Source: Bugula neritina (lineage: Eukaryota; Bryozoa; Gymnolaemata; Cheilostomatida; Bugulidae). From it: 47,478 nucleotides of DNA. Position 1 is the first letter of the stretch, and the number at the start of each line of letters is the position of its first letter. Positions 7,385-14,444 of this stretch are shown here, one piece after another. The position numbers and the translations under genes were made by a program. The stretch is taken from assembly GCA_964035545.1 (NCBI GenBank), contig CAXIUT010000004.1:1-47478 (forward strand), read 5' to 3'. The notes under the pieces are model-generated. The model was not told the DNA's origin, did no database searches, and saw only the letters and a program-made list of their open reading frames with translations.

Positions 7385-8189
7385 AGCGCATTCAGACCCC
7401 CTGTATGCCGCTGACATCGCTCAACCCATAGAAATCCATGAAGAGTTATTTACAAACGATCCTGAGGCTACTCAGGCGGCGACAGACCTGCTTTACAGCT
7501 TCTGGCCCTGGAAAAATGAAACCGCACAAAAACCACCACCAGTGGAACCGTACCGAATCCCCACTCTCAACGGCGGCGTGTCTAACTACAAAAGCAAACC
7601 ACCAGCACTGGTACAGGCCCCCAACATCGACACCGATGCGGTGTATGCATACGTCCTCGCCTGTTATCCCGCCCGCAGCAAATGGAACATCAATGTAGAC
7701 CTGCGCGCCCAAATGGCCCGCTCCGCCGCACTGGGAAACAGTATCCTCAACAGCAACGGCGCGGACACCACCGAGCTTGGCAGCAACTACGTCGCCATTG
7801 TGGCCAGCATGCCGCTGTACTCCAGCAAGGAACTCAACCGCGAAAAAGAACGCGAAGCCATGCGCCGCCAAACCACCGCTACCATCGTGGCCGACTTCGT
7901 GGAAGCCATCGCCAACCGCAACCTTGCAACCCGCGAACTGGCGTTATACCGCAGCTTGGAAAGCCGCTCCGCCCTACGCGTCCAACAGGGCATTTCAGAG
8001 GCCAAAGAACAAATGGGCTACCTCGAAAAAGTCGCCACCAGCCGCCGCGACCTTACCAAGCAGGAAGCCAAAATCACCGAAACCCGCCTCAAACTTTCCG
8101 GACTGTGCGATCCGCGCAACGCCAGAACCATCAACACCTGGCTGAAAAATATTTCGGCGGTGCCACAGAAGGAAATGGCGCAGCGATGA
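7254..8189 (+). CDS. Secreted helical protein, possible half-size TolC-like
   Basis: About 311 residues from the ATG at 7254, chosen because GAGG stands 6 bases before it; a TTG at 7236 and ATG at 7356 are alternatives. Two hydrophobic stretches open the protein, the second ending IEAHSDP like a signal-peptidase site. After a Pro-rich region, ASMPLYSSKELNREKE and a long helical hairpin (residues about 200-290, with LALYRSLESRSALRVQQGIS) resemble one half of a TolC-type outer-membrane channel repeat. TolC family members usually have two such halves and over 400 residues. The stop overlaps the next start (ATGA at 8186-8189). If the reading is right, trimers or hexamers could form an envelope conduit, but this is inference. 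Confidence 0.6.
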   Translation: MTPLTFSCGLFLFLASPSVGGKLRWLSVALKHLAMVAVLLVPIEAHSDPLYAADIAQPIEIHEELFTNDPEATQAATDLLYSFWPWKNETAQKPPPVEPYRIPTLNGGVSNYKSKPPALVQAPNIDTDAVYAYVLACYPARSKWNINVDLRAQMARSAALGNSILNSNGADTTELGSNYVAIVASMPLYSSKELNREKEREAMRRQTTATIVADFVEAIANRNLATRELALYRSLESRSALRVQQGISEAKEQMGYLEKVATSRRDLTKQEAKITETRLKLSGLCDPRNARTINTWLKNISAVPQKEMAQR

Positions 8190-8710
8190 AATGGATTAAT
8201 CATCTCGCTATTGCAGGCGCAACCACCGCCGTAATCAGCCCGGTACTGGTGCCTATTGCCCTACTTGGCTCGACCGCGCCGGACTGGCTGGAATGGATTA
8301 TAAAAGCCATTACCGGTCAGGACGTAAAACACCGGGGTGTCACGCACTACCTGTTGGTTTGGCTTATCGCGCTATTGTTCGCACTCCTACTTTGGGACTT
8401 TCACGGCCTCCTTGCCGCTTTCTGTTGGGGTGGCCTTACGCATATCTTCGCGGATTCAATGACCGTTACTGGCGTACCCTTCTCACCCTACTCTGATCGG
8501 CGCTTCCACCTGTTTGGGGGACGACTTCGCACGGGAGAAGCAGGAGAATATGCAGTCGCATGGGGTATTGTGGCGATATGCGCGGTAGCGATGCAGTTGG
8601 TGCATACCAGCAACAACTGGTATCCGTTTTTCTACGATTGGCCAGGACTGTATGAGGAAGGGCTGATTGATGGCAAAGAGTGGAAAGACAACCGGTTCAG
8701 GTTCTTCTGA
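8186..8710 (+). CDS. YdjM-family inner-membrane metal-dependent hydrolase-like protein
   Basis: A 174-residue membrane protein with about four hydrophobic segments. The motifs HRGVTHYLL and GLTHIFADSMTVTGV supply spaced His and Asp residues typical of the YdjM/DUF457 family (LexA-binding, membrane-bound hydrolase-like proteins), and LPLSPYS-like context appears as VPFSPYSDRRFHLFGG. The ATG at 8186 overlaps the upstream stop, and its own stop overlaps the next start by one base, so it is a middle gene of one translationally coupled unit. The substrate of this family is not established. In this operon it may act on lipid or on an envelope partner of the NTPase. Confidence 0.8.
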   Translation: MKWINHLAIAGATTAVISPVLVPIALLGSTAPDWLEWIIKAITGQDVKHRGVTHYLLVWLIALLFALLLWDFHGLLAAFCWGGLTHIFADSMTVTGVPFSPYSDRRFHLFGGRLRTGEAGEYAVAWGIVAICAVAMQLVHTSNNWYPFFYDWPGLYEEGLIDGKEWKDNRFRFF

Positions 8711-9081
8711 TGCGCGTATTTTTCCTGCTGATTCTCGCGCTGGCCTTATGTTCCGGCACAACTGCAAGCGCCAAATCGAAGAAGAAAGAAAAACACTACC
8801 AGGCGGAATGGTGCGCGGAAAAAGGCGAAACCGAACACGTACTCCCCGACCGTACCCGCATCGATTGCCTCACCGTAAGCCACGCCATTGAATTCGACTG
8901 GGGTAAGAAATGGCATGAAGGCATAGGCCAAAGCCTGTACTACGCGGTACAGACTGATAGGCGAGCGGGTGTGGTGTTGATCATCAAACGGCGTAAGCAC
9001 TACAAATACTGGATCCGGTTAAACAGCACGATTGAACACCATGCATTACCGATTGATACCTGGCTAATCGAAGACTACTAA
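8710..9081 (+). CDS. Secreted PD-(D/E)XK nuclease-like small protein
   Basis: A 123-residue protein with a clear signal peptide (residues 1-21, ending ASA). The mature part has RIDCL (Asp52), then AIEFDWGKKW with Glu61, Asp63 and Lys66/67, then GQSLYYAV (about 73-80). This D...E-x-D-x2-K order followed by a Q-x-x-x-Y helix is the pattern of PD-(D/E)XK nuclease-fold domains. Cys35 and Cys53 could form a disulphide, which fits secretion. A nuclease-fold protein in the periplasm is unusual; it might cut incoming DNA or have become a binding domain. It is the last gene of the set, overlapping the previous stop by one base. The fold assignment is by eye and not certain. Confidence 0.6.
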   Translation: MRVFFLLILALALCSGTTASAKSKKKEKHYQAEWCAEKGETEHVLPDRTRIDCLTVSHAIEFDWGKKWHEGIGQSLYYAVQTDRRAGVVLIIKRRKHYKYWIRLNSTIEHHALPIDTWLIEDY

Positions 9082-9467
9082 ACCGACCAGCTGGCACGAT
9101 TAGTCAGCGCGGGCAGAGCGGATCCGTTTTGCAAAACATCCCCTGCGCCTGAAAACCGCTTTTTATTATCAGGCCAGTTAACACGGCATAACACGCGTAT
9201 GCGCTTTACAACCGGTCAGTTGGCACCACCGCCACGATAGTGGCAACACTGCCGCGCAGCGACCTTTTAGGAGGGCAGGACGCCCGACAAGGCCATGAGC
9301 GTAGGGAACGCGAATGAGCCTTCTCCGGTTTTTCAGAAAAGGCCAATGTTTGGGTAGAAAAACTGACTTATTCACATGCCTCCTATTGGTAAAAGAAGGT
9401 AAAAGAAGGTAAAGGGTAAAAATCAGTGATTTTTTATCATTAAAATCATGAACTTGAAAAACCACCC
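9082..9467. other. Gene-free origin-proximal region
   Basis: About 385 bases with no supported gene. It holds two similar words (accgaccagctggcac near 9083 and accggtcagttggcac near 9210), a GC-rich middle, and three tandem ggtaaaag(aa) units at about 9390-9415. The short palindrome aaaaatca-g-tgattttt (about 9417-9434) abuts the iterons. Probably part of the origin's left border. Confidence 0.45.
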
Positions 9468-9546
9468 CGGAATGCTAATACGTCAAAACGGAATGCTAAT
9501 ACGATAAAACGGAATGCTAATACGATGCAGGCGGAATGCTAATACG
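9468..9546 (+). repeat. Four 15-bp iterons
   Basis: CGGAATGCTAATACG occurs exactly at 9468-9482, 9489-9503, 9510-9524 and 9532-9546. Start-to-start spacing is 21, 21 and 22 bases, two helical turns, so the initiator would bind all four on one face of the DNA. Confidence 0.95.
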
Positions 9547-9551
9547 ATGCT

Positions 9552-9560
9552 TTATCCACA
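9552..9560 (+). promoter_or_regulatory. DnaA box
   Basis: TTATCCACA, an exact match to the consensus DnaA box, 5 bases after the last iteron. Confidence 0.85.
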
Positions 9561-9611
9561 GGTAAGAGCACCTTACTGCCCCAAAAAAGTACAGAAAATA
9601 AACAGGTACTT

Positions 9612-9637
9612 AACCAAGGAGTATTATTTCCTTGGTT
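9612..9637. repeat. 9-bp stem hairpin in the origin
   Basis: AACCAAGGA (9612-9620) and its exact complement (9629-9637) enclose an 8-base AT loop. It could end transcription from the right or be an origin structure; there is no strong T-run on either strand. Confidence 0.55.
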
Positions 9638-9723
9638 TGTCTAATTTTTAATCATTGGAATTAAATAAAATATGACCCGTCATTTACATAACAGATTGAA
9701 ATAATAAATTTTTTTATGGCAAG

Positions 9724-9738
9724 CGGAACGTAAATACG
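9724..9738 (+). repeat. Degenerate fifth iteron
   Basis: CGGAACGTAAATACG matches the iteron at 12 of 15 positions. It lies just beyond the stop of the initiator gene, in the same orientation as the other four but about 190 bases from them. Confidence 0.6.
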
Positions 9739-9754
9739 ATGATAGCAAGCAAGA

Positions 9755-10603
9755 TCAGGGCGCTATTACCCGCTCAAAAACAATCTGTTCCTTGCCTGAC
9801 TTCCCAGTCTCAATTCTGGGGCGGCGCACGATGTGCAAACGCTTGAGTTCATCGAAAGCCGCTTTGATCGCTTCACGGAATTTACGCATGGGTGAGGTGT
9901 ACTGCATGCGCTCTTTCAGATCGTCCAGGGGGTAACGCTGGATTTTGTTATCGCTGGTTGCAATCAGACACTGTAGCCACTTCGCCATATCGACCTGTTT
10001 ACTGATCTGGAAGCGCTTTTCCCAACAGATCAGGGCAAACTCGCGATTACTAAATAGCATTTTCATCCGTGGATCGATGCGCAGCTGATACTCGCCCTCT
10101 TCCGGCAGGTAATCAAAGCTATCCAGCAAATGCATAGCGCGCGATTTGGGGTTATTACCAATCTGATAATGCTTGGTTTCAATGATCAGGCCGCCACTCC
10201 ATAACCGCTCGAAACTCTCATGTAGCATTTTATATTCCTGGCCGCTGGTCTTACGTCCGATAGAGCGCAGGAACGCCGCACGGTTAATAACGGTGGCTTC
10301 CCCTAATGGTTGTTGTTGTGCGGTATGTAGTGCCTGCATAAAAACATCGCGGTCACGCTCGTCCAGCTGTTTCCCGGTATAAAAAATACGAACATCACGA
10401 CGGCTGGCTAACTCCACGCGGTCATGTAGCTTGCGGCGACCCCGGGCAATGGGCGCAAACAAGCTGGAACGCGCCAGATGATTAGGAATAGCCCGCTCCA
10501 GGTCTTTCCATAGCGGCAGTTGCACCATCTTGGCCTGTGGTGTCTGCGCATTTTGTTTAGCCTGCTCAGCCTTCTGTTCCAGCCAGTCGGGTAGGATATT
10601 CAT
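9755..10603 (-). CDS. trfA: TrfA-family replication initiator
   Basis: A 282-residue protein matching the short TrfA form of IncP-type plasmids in length and in several stretches: VELASRRDVRIFYTGKQLDE, NRAAFLRSIGRKTSGQEYK, and near the C-terminus SPMRKFREAIKAAFDELKRL. TrfA-type initiators bind origin iterons as monomers and recruit DnaA and helicase. The iterons lie immediately downstream, which supports the role. Its promoter region (10604-10684) contains a long palindrome and AGTAT/ATACT half-sites like those in front of parA, so it may be repressed by the partition ribbon-helix-helix protein. The iteron sequence differs from that of RK2, so this is a divergent relative. Confidence 0.92.
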   Translation of the reverse strand: MNILPDWLEQKAEQAKQNAQTPQAKMVQLPLWKDLERAIPNHLARSSLFAPIARGRRKLHDRVELASRRDVRIFYTGKQLDERDRDVFMQALHTAQQQPLGEATVINRAAFLRSIGRKTSGQEYKMLHESFERLWSGGLIIETKHYQIGNNPKSRAMHLLDSFDYLPEEGEYQLRIDPRMKMLFSNREFALICWEKRFQISKQVDMAKWLQCLIATSDNKIQRYPLDDLKERMQYTSPMRKFREAIKAAFDELKRLHIVRRPRIETGKSGKEQIVFERVIAP

Positions 10604-10633
10604 GATATTTGGTATCAGTTTAGGGTATTAAAT

Positions 10634-10668
10634 TGATATGATATTAGTATTATTTACATATCATATCA
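10634..10668. promoter_or_regulatory. Palindromic operator before trfA
   Basis: TGATATGATAT (10634-10644) and its exact complement (10658-10668) enclose 13 bases. GGTATC at 10611-10616 and AGTAT words nearby resemble the parA operators. The position, 31-65 bases upstream of the trfA start, fits repression of initiator synthesis. Confidence 0.6.
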
Positions 10669-10684
10669 TTTTAGTATTTCAGCT

Positions 10685-10966
10685 TCATTTAGCCTGTAAT
10701 ACCTTCTGTAGTTCCGCCTCAATATATGGCTCTATCGCATCCAGGCAAATACTCTGCATACTGCGCCGCCGCTGGTTCTCAGAAACATATTTCAGCTTCA
10801 AAAATATATCCTCCGGCAACCGCACATTAAACACCTTGTTCACATCAGGCCGCACACCCGGCGCTTCCCACGGATGCACATTCACGACCTTCTTCTCAGC
10901 ACCCGCTATAAAATCCTGTACGTCACGCTTTTGTGCCGTCTGTGCCTTCGGCTTACTACTTCTCAT
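10685..10966 (-). CDS. Ribbon-helix-helix partition/regulatory protein
   Basis: A 93-residue protein with a basic, disordered N-terminus and a C-terminal ribbon-helix-helix: VFNVRLPEDIFLKLKYVSEN followed by MQSICLDAIEPYIEAEL. It overlaps the end of parA by 11 bases on the same strand, the arrangement of type Ib-like partition systems in which a small RHH protein binds the centromere and represses the promoter (ParG/ParR-like). It would therefore be the centromere-binding partner of ParA. Antitoxins can also have this fold, but no toxin gene is adjacent. Confidence 0.8.
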   Translation of the reverse strand: MRSSKPKAQTAQKRDVQDFIAGAEKKVVNVHPWEAPGVRPDVNKVFNVRLPEDIFLKLKYVSENQRRRSMQSICLDAIEPYIEAELQKVLQAK

Positions 10967-11609
10967 TAAACACGACCTCGTAAAATTGATTCATTTCTGT
11001 TTGAGCTTTGGCATCCACCGGGCTTAATTCATGCACGCCCTGCCCTGCACTACTGGCTTTACGAAAAGCAATCCGATCCCGCACGATCACACCGGAGAAT
11101 TCCAACACCGGAAAATCCGCCAGCAGGCTTTCCGCCTCCCGCGCTTCCGACACACCTGGATTAGGCGAAGCACGGTTCAGCACTACAAACGCTTTAAGCT
11201 TCGGATTTAGCGCCTGCGCATGTTCGACCAGCTCCGCCATATTACCCAGCGTCCATACATCAAACTGGGAAGCCTGTACCGGAATAAAAATACAGTCAGC
11301 GGCTACCAACGCAGCGCGTAATTCATAACTGTCACGGCCACCGGCATCAACCACCAAATCATCAAACCGTTTAGCCAGCTCTAACAAATCGCGGGTAATG
11401 CTCTTTCCGACTTTTTGCACCGTCGTGATCGCCGGTTCAATATTCTCTTCTTCACGCAGCCCGGCCCAGGCGCTTGCGCTCTCCTGTTTATCTGTATCCA
11501 CCAACAAAACATCACGTCCACTTTGAACCCGCATTTGGGCCAAATTAGTCGCCAGCGTAGTCTTACCGGTTCCGCCTTTCTCACCACCGATCAGCACAAT
11601 CATAGTCAT
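10956..11609 (-). CDS. parA: ParA-family partition ATPase
   Basis: A 217-residue ParA/MinD-type ATPase. The deviant Walker A motif is GGEKGGTGKTT near residues 8-18, DLVVDAGGRDSYELR carries the Walker B-like region, and VQASQFDVWT and VLNRASPNPG follow as in short ParA (ParF-like) proteins without an N-terminal DNA-binding domain. Such proteins need a separate small DNA-binding partner, supplied by the overlapping downstream gene. An alternative start at the second Met (11603) is possible. Upstream palindromes (11623-11665) are the likely autoregulatory or centromere sites. Confidence 0.92.
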   Translation of the reverse strand: MTMIVLIGGEKGGTGKTTLATNLAQMRVQSGRDVLLVDTDKQESASAWAGLREEENIEPAITTVQKVGKSITRDLLELAKRFDDLVVDAGGRDSYELRAALVAADCIFIPVQASQFDVWTLGNMAELVEHAQALNPKLKAFVVLNRASPNPGVSEAREAESLLADFPVLEFSGVIVRDRIAFRKASSAGQGVHELSPVDAKAQTEMNQFYEVVFNEK

Positions 11610-11622
11610 TGCCTTTCACATA

Positions 11623-11665
11623 GGTATCAAAATAATACCATACCAATATAATACTAAAATAGTAT
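11623..11665. promoter_or_regulatory. parA operator / candidate parS
   Basis: Two related palindromes, GGTAT-caaaata-ATACC (11623-11639) and ATACT-aaaat-AGTAT (11651-11665), have centres 27 bases apart directly upstream of parA. Both have an AT core and GTAT/ATAC arms. They are likely binding sites of the RHH protein. Confidence 0.6.
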
Positions 11666-11794
11666 CTTTTCCATGTCATAATTTAAGCAATTTCCAATGC
11701 GTCGTGAGAGGCGCACGAATGCGCTGGAAAGCGTACCGGTACACGCTGTGGTACGCATCAGGACGCCTTAGGGCAGGGCACTAATCACTTCCCC

Positions 11795-12418
11795 TTACAA
11801 CTTGTTAGCCAGCTCAATCAAGTGACTCCAATCACGCACCAAACTGTTATTAAGGCAGCTAATTAATTTCTCTTCTAACAGATGTCGATCATGCAATTGT
11901 CCGGCATCGGCCATGTTCCAGCCCGGATGATCTTTACCCAATATCCGGCCCCGGATCGCTTTGGCTACATTGATGTAATGATGCTTTTGCGCAGGCTTAC
12001 CCAGCACACGCTCCGCCGAAATATTGATAGCCTCGCTCATCGCCTTATAAGCTTCGCCGGAGTCATCCCGCGCCTGTAATATCCGGTGATTAATAAAGAT
12101 GGTGTACACCTCATCCTTGAACTCAGGGGACAAGCTCACCGCCGCATCCAGCAATATTTTCAGGTGGGCATACGTGCCACCGCCTTTACCTCTGCGACGT
12201 TCTAACGCCGGTCTACCCAACTGATCCGAAACCAATTCCACATACTCAGTCACATCCTGGCGCTGTACCCATGAGGCCAGCATCAGGGAAGGTTTACCAG
12301 ACTGCTGGCGGTAGACATTACCCAAATCAAACACATCATTGAGCTTTCCCATGTGCGAGCTGTGCCAGATACTGACAGTGCCAAATTTGAAGGGGACATG
12401 TAGCAGCGTATCGTTCAT
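11795..12418 (-). CDS. KilA-N domain protein
   Basis: A 207-residue protein whose first 110 residues follow the KilA-N/APSES-like DNA-binding domain: FDLGNVYRQQSGKPSLMLASW, then GRRGKGGGTYAHLKILLDAA and the typical 'SPEFKDEVYTIFI' continuation. The C-terminal half is helical and not assignable. KilA-N proteins occur on phages and plasmids and are presumed to bind DNA. It is divergent from the exonuclease gene across a 166-base gap with strong palindromes and may regulate that promoter. Confidence 0.85.
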   Translation of the reverse strand: MNDTLLHVPFKFGTVSIWHSSHMGKLNDVFDLGNVYRQQSGKPSLMLASWVQRQDVTEYVELVSDQLGRPALERRRGKGGGTYAHLKILLDAAVSLSPEFKDEVYTIFINHRILQARDDSGEAYKAMSEAINISAERVLGKPAQKHHYINVAKAIRGRILGKDHPGWNMADAGQLHDRHLLEEKLISCLNNSLVRDWSHLIELANKL

Positions 12419-12503
12419 AGCGGGGTTCCTTTAATATGCATTTCAAAATACTTGTTAAACATGTTATACACTTTAACCACATAATATATTATGATAATAT
12501 ATT

Positions 12504-12520
12504 TTACAAGCTTGTTGTAA
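12504..12520. promoter_or_regulatory. Palindrome in divergent promoter region
   Basis: TTACAA-GCTTG-TTGTAA is a perfect 6-bp inverted repeat. Just left, an AT-rich near-palindrome (about 12482-12503) and TTGTTAAACATGTTATA fill the gap between the KilA-N and exonuclease starts. A likely operator for one or both. Confidence 0.5.
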
Positions 12521-12584
12521 GACACATTTAAAACCCGCAATACATCAGGCACGAACCCACTTTGACTGCTTAAAGAGCATTACG

Positions 12585-13853
12585 ATGATCCACCCAAATT
12601 CAGACTACTCTTCAAAATTATTAGCACTGCGTACCCGGCTCAACAGTCTCTTAGGGCGGCAATCTCAGAAAGCCGACCGCTGGTTAGCCAACATGCCTTT
12701 GTTCGTGGACACAGAAACGACCGGGCTGGACGAAAACGCCCAAATCATAGAAATCGCGTTAGTGGATGCTTCAGAATATGTCTATTTCCAAACACGCTTA
12801 AAGCCAACAGTCAGTATTAGTCCGGAGGCCAGCAACGTGCATGGCATCACCGACGCGGATCTGATCGATGCTCCCAGCTGGCCGGACGTTGCCACACAGT
12901 TAAATCAAATGATAAAAGGTCGCCAGCTGATTGCCTTTAACAGCGACTTTGACCAGCGCCTCATCATACAAACCGCGCAAGCCTTCGGTGATCAGGAATC
13001 AGTTCAGCACTGGCAAGACACCGGTAAATTTCAATGCGCCATGAAATTAGCCGCAGAGACTTACCCGGATGAAACTAACCGCTATGGCACTATCTCGCTG
13101 GACAGTGCGATCCGTTGTGCGCGTACTGACTGGCCCGGCACAGCTCATAGTGCAGTGGTGGACGCCACAGCCACGGTGCGTGTCGTCCAGGCGATTGCGA
13201 ATTTCCATAAGCCATTACAAACCGAAATAAACCAAATCACCGCTTTTTCCCAATTCCCCGATTACTTATCTGAAGAAGAGCAAACACTGGCTAAATACCT
13301 GCTCAACAAAGTGTATCAACCGCTAGCGATCGCCAATGTAGCAACATGGGCCGAAACTAAGGGTGGTAAAGGTAAATTCATGGATGTGCTCGCCTGGCTG
13401 AGTTATGAATACAGCCAGCTAGAGGATGACGATGAAAGCGGAATCAAGATGACAAAATACTGGGTCGATAGGTGGCTAGATGGCAGCCTGATGGCAAGCT
13501 GTCCCAGCTCTGTCCTGGGGTGCGAAGATGAATATGAGCTAATTTTCCCGCCGGGCACTTCCATGCAACAACAATGGCTGGCACTACACCGGCTGCAAGA
13601 CATTATCATCATAGATTTAGTCATCAACAATCAAACACTCTTAGATGCCTGGGCTTTGCGCCTACATCAGGCTGGCGATGAAGCAGATACCATGGCTATT
13701 CTTGCCAACATTTGCGATCAATTCCCAATGGAAGGGTGGAAGTATCCAACAACAGACCTCGCTAATTTCGAACTCCCCATTGGCGACTGTCTACCTATTC
13801 TCGAAGATGCCAGGCAATGGCGACAGCACCACGCTAAACGAAGGCCTATGTGA
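12585..13853 (+). CDS. DEDDh 3'-5' exonuclease (DnaQ-like) with C-terminal extension
   Basis: A 422-residue protein. Residues about 38-210 form an exonuclease domain: FVDTETTGLDE (Exo I, DxE), FNSDFDQRLI (Exo II), and GTAHSAVVDATAT (Exo III, HxxxxxD, the DEDDh form). The remaining 210 residues are unlike polymerase epsilon subunits; they have acidic stretches (SQLEDDDESG) and no motif I recognise. Plasmid DnaQ-like proteins may act in proofreading, trimming or defence. It is divergent from the KilA-N gene and convergent with the small gene at 13867-14163. Confidence 0.85.
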   Translation: MIHPNSDYSSKLLALRTRLNSLLGRQSQKADRWLANMPLFVDTETTGLDENAQIIEIALVDASEYVYFQTRLKPTVSISPEASNVHGITDADLIDAPSWPDVATQLNQMIKGRQLIAFNSDFDQRLIIQTAQAFGDQESVQHWQDTGKFQCAMKLAAETYPDETNRYGTISLDSAIRCARTDWPGTAHSAVVDATATVRVVQAIANFHKPLQTEINQITAFSQFPDYLSEEEQTLAKYLLNKVYQPLAIANVATWAETKGGKGKFMDVLAWLSYEYSQLEDDDESGIKMTKYWVDRWLDGSLMASCPSSVLGCEDEYELIFPPGTSMQQQWLALHRLQDIIIIDLVINNQTLLDAWALRLHQAGDEADTMAILANICDQFPMEGWKYPTTDLANFELPIGDCLPILEDARQWRQHHAKRRPM

Positions 13854-13866
13854 ATTGGATATAAAA

Positions 13867-14163
13867 CTATCCCTTAGCTGTGCGCTCAATACGCCAGTCC
13901 CACACCTTGTCCATCAGCTTTTTATTCGCCAGCGCCTCAATCGCATACTGCCGCGCATCCTGGCTGATCCGATTACCGCCCGGCACATTCACTCCCAACT
14001 TTTCATGCAGCGTTTCCTCAAACCACGCCCGCACCAATGAATGTGCTTCCGACGCGTCGGGTAACGCGCCCAACTTCACCGCCAATAATTCGGATATAAT
14101 TCTATCCACTGTTATGGTGGTGCGGCGGTTTTTGAAGTTGATGTGATAGCGGTCTTGTTGCAT
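13867..14163 (-). CDS. Small hypothetical protein, possible ribbon-helix-helix
   Basis: A 98-residue protein beginning with a short beta-like stretch (RYHINFKNRRTTITVDR) then helices (ELLAVKLG, then LVRAWFEETLHEKLGV), a layout that could be a ribbon-helix-helix DNA-binding fold. I do not recognise the family. A GGATAT-TATT-ATATCC palindrome lies 25 bases upstream of the start, consistent with autoregulation. A similar word occurs inside the gene near 14094-14109. Confidence 0.6.
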   Translation of the reverse strand: MQQDRYHINFKNRRTTITVDRIISELLAVKLGALPDASEAHSLVRAWFEETLHEKLGVNVPGGNRISQDARQYAIEALANKKLMDKVWDWRIERTAKG

Positions 14164-14187
14164 GGGGTCGGCCTTCTACAGTTTAAT

Positions 14188-14203
14188 GGATATTATTATA
14201 TCC
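14188..14203. promoter_or_regulatory. Operator-like palindrome
   Basis: GGATAT-TATT-ATATCC, a perfect 6-bp inverted repeat, lies just upstream of the reverse-strand gene at 13867-14163. The rest of the 281-base gap up to the MerR-type promoter at 14410 shows nothing else. Confidence 0.5.
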
Positions 14204-14409
14204 TATAGAACTGCAGTCGTCGCGCTTTCGGTAGATTGTCGGACAATCAGGGTAGGGTGAGTGTCCGGTGAAATTCATCCTTAAAGCCAAACGTTTGCAA
14301 CCTGCAGATTCGGTTTGATTGCATTTATATATGTCCATAAAAAAGCACTTAGGGTTTAAATCAAAAAGCAGACATCGCACCACTGAATAGTGGGCCAACG
14401 TAAAATTAC

Positions 14410-14441
14410 TTGACCCTAGAGTAACTACCAGGGTTTAAGCT
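14410..14441 (+). promoter_or_regulatory. MerR-type promoter (20-bp spacer) before pseudogene
   Basis: The -35 element is TTGACC (14410-14415) and the -10 element TAAGCT (14436-14441), 20 bp apart. ACCCT and AGGGT arms with AGTAA between them form the operator. The over-long spacer is the signature of MerR-family activation and the arms fit the CadR/PbrR kind. The expected transcript start would lie at or after the ATG (14445). Confidence 0.75.
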
Positions 14442-14444
14442 TTA

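Larger units (their letters stand above)
9468..9750. other. Replication origin (oriV)
   Basis: Four exact iterons, a DnaA box, an AT-rich stretch (about 9585-9720) with a 9-bp stem hairpin at 9612-9637, and one degenerate iteron at 9724-9738 lie directly downstream of the trfA-type initiator gene. Iterons plus DnaA box plus AT-rich unwinding region is the standard layout of theta-replicating, initiator-controlled plasmids. Confidence 0.9.

Noticed and set aside
7682-8185. Upstream extension of the YdjM-like frame (Arg/Gln/His-rich)
   Set aside because: It runs over the TolC-like gene in another frame; the ATG at 8186 with the ATGA overlap is the credible start.
10685-10966. Antitoxin of a toxin-antitoxin pair
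   Set aside because: The RHH fold would allow it, but the gene overlaps parA and no toxin-like gene is adjacent; partition partner is the better reading.
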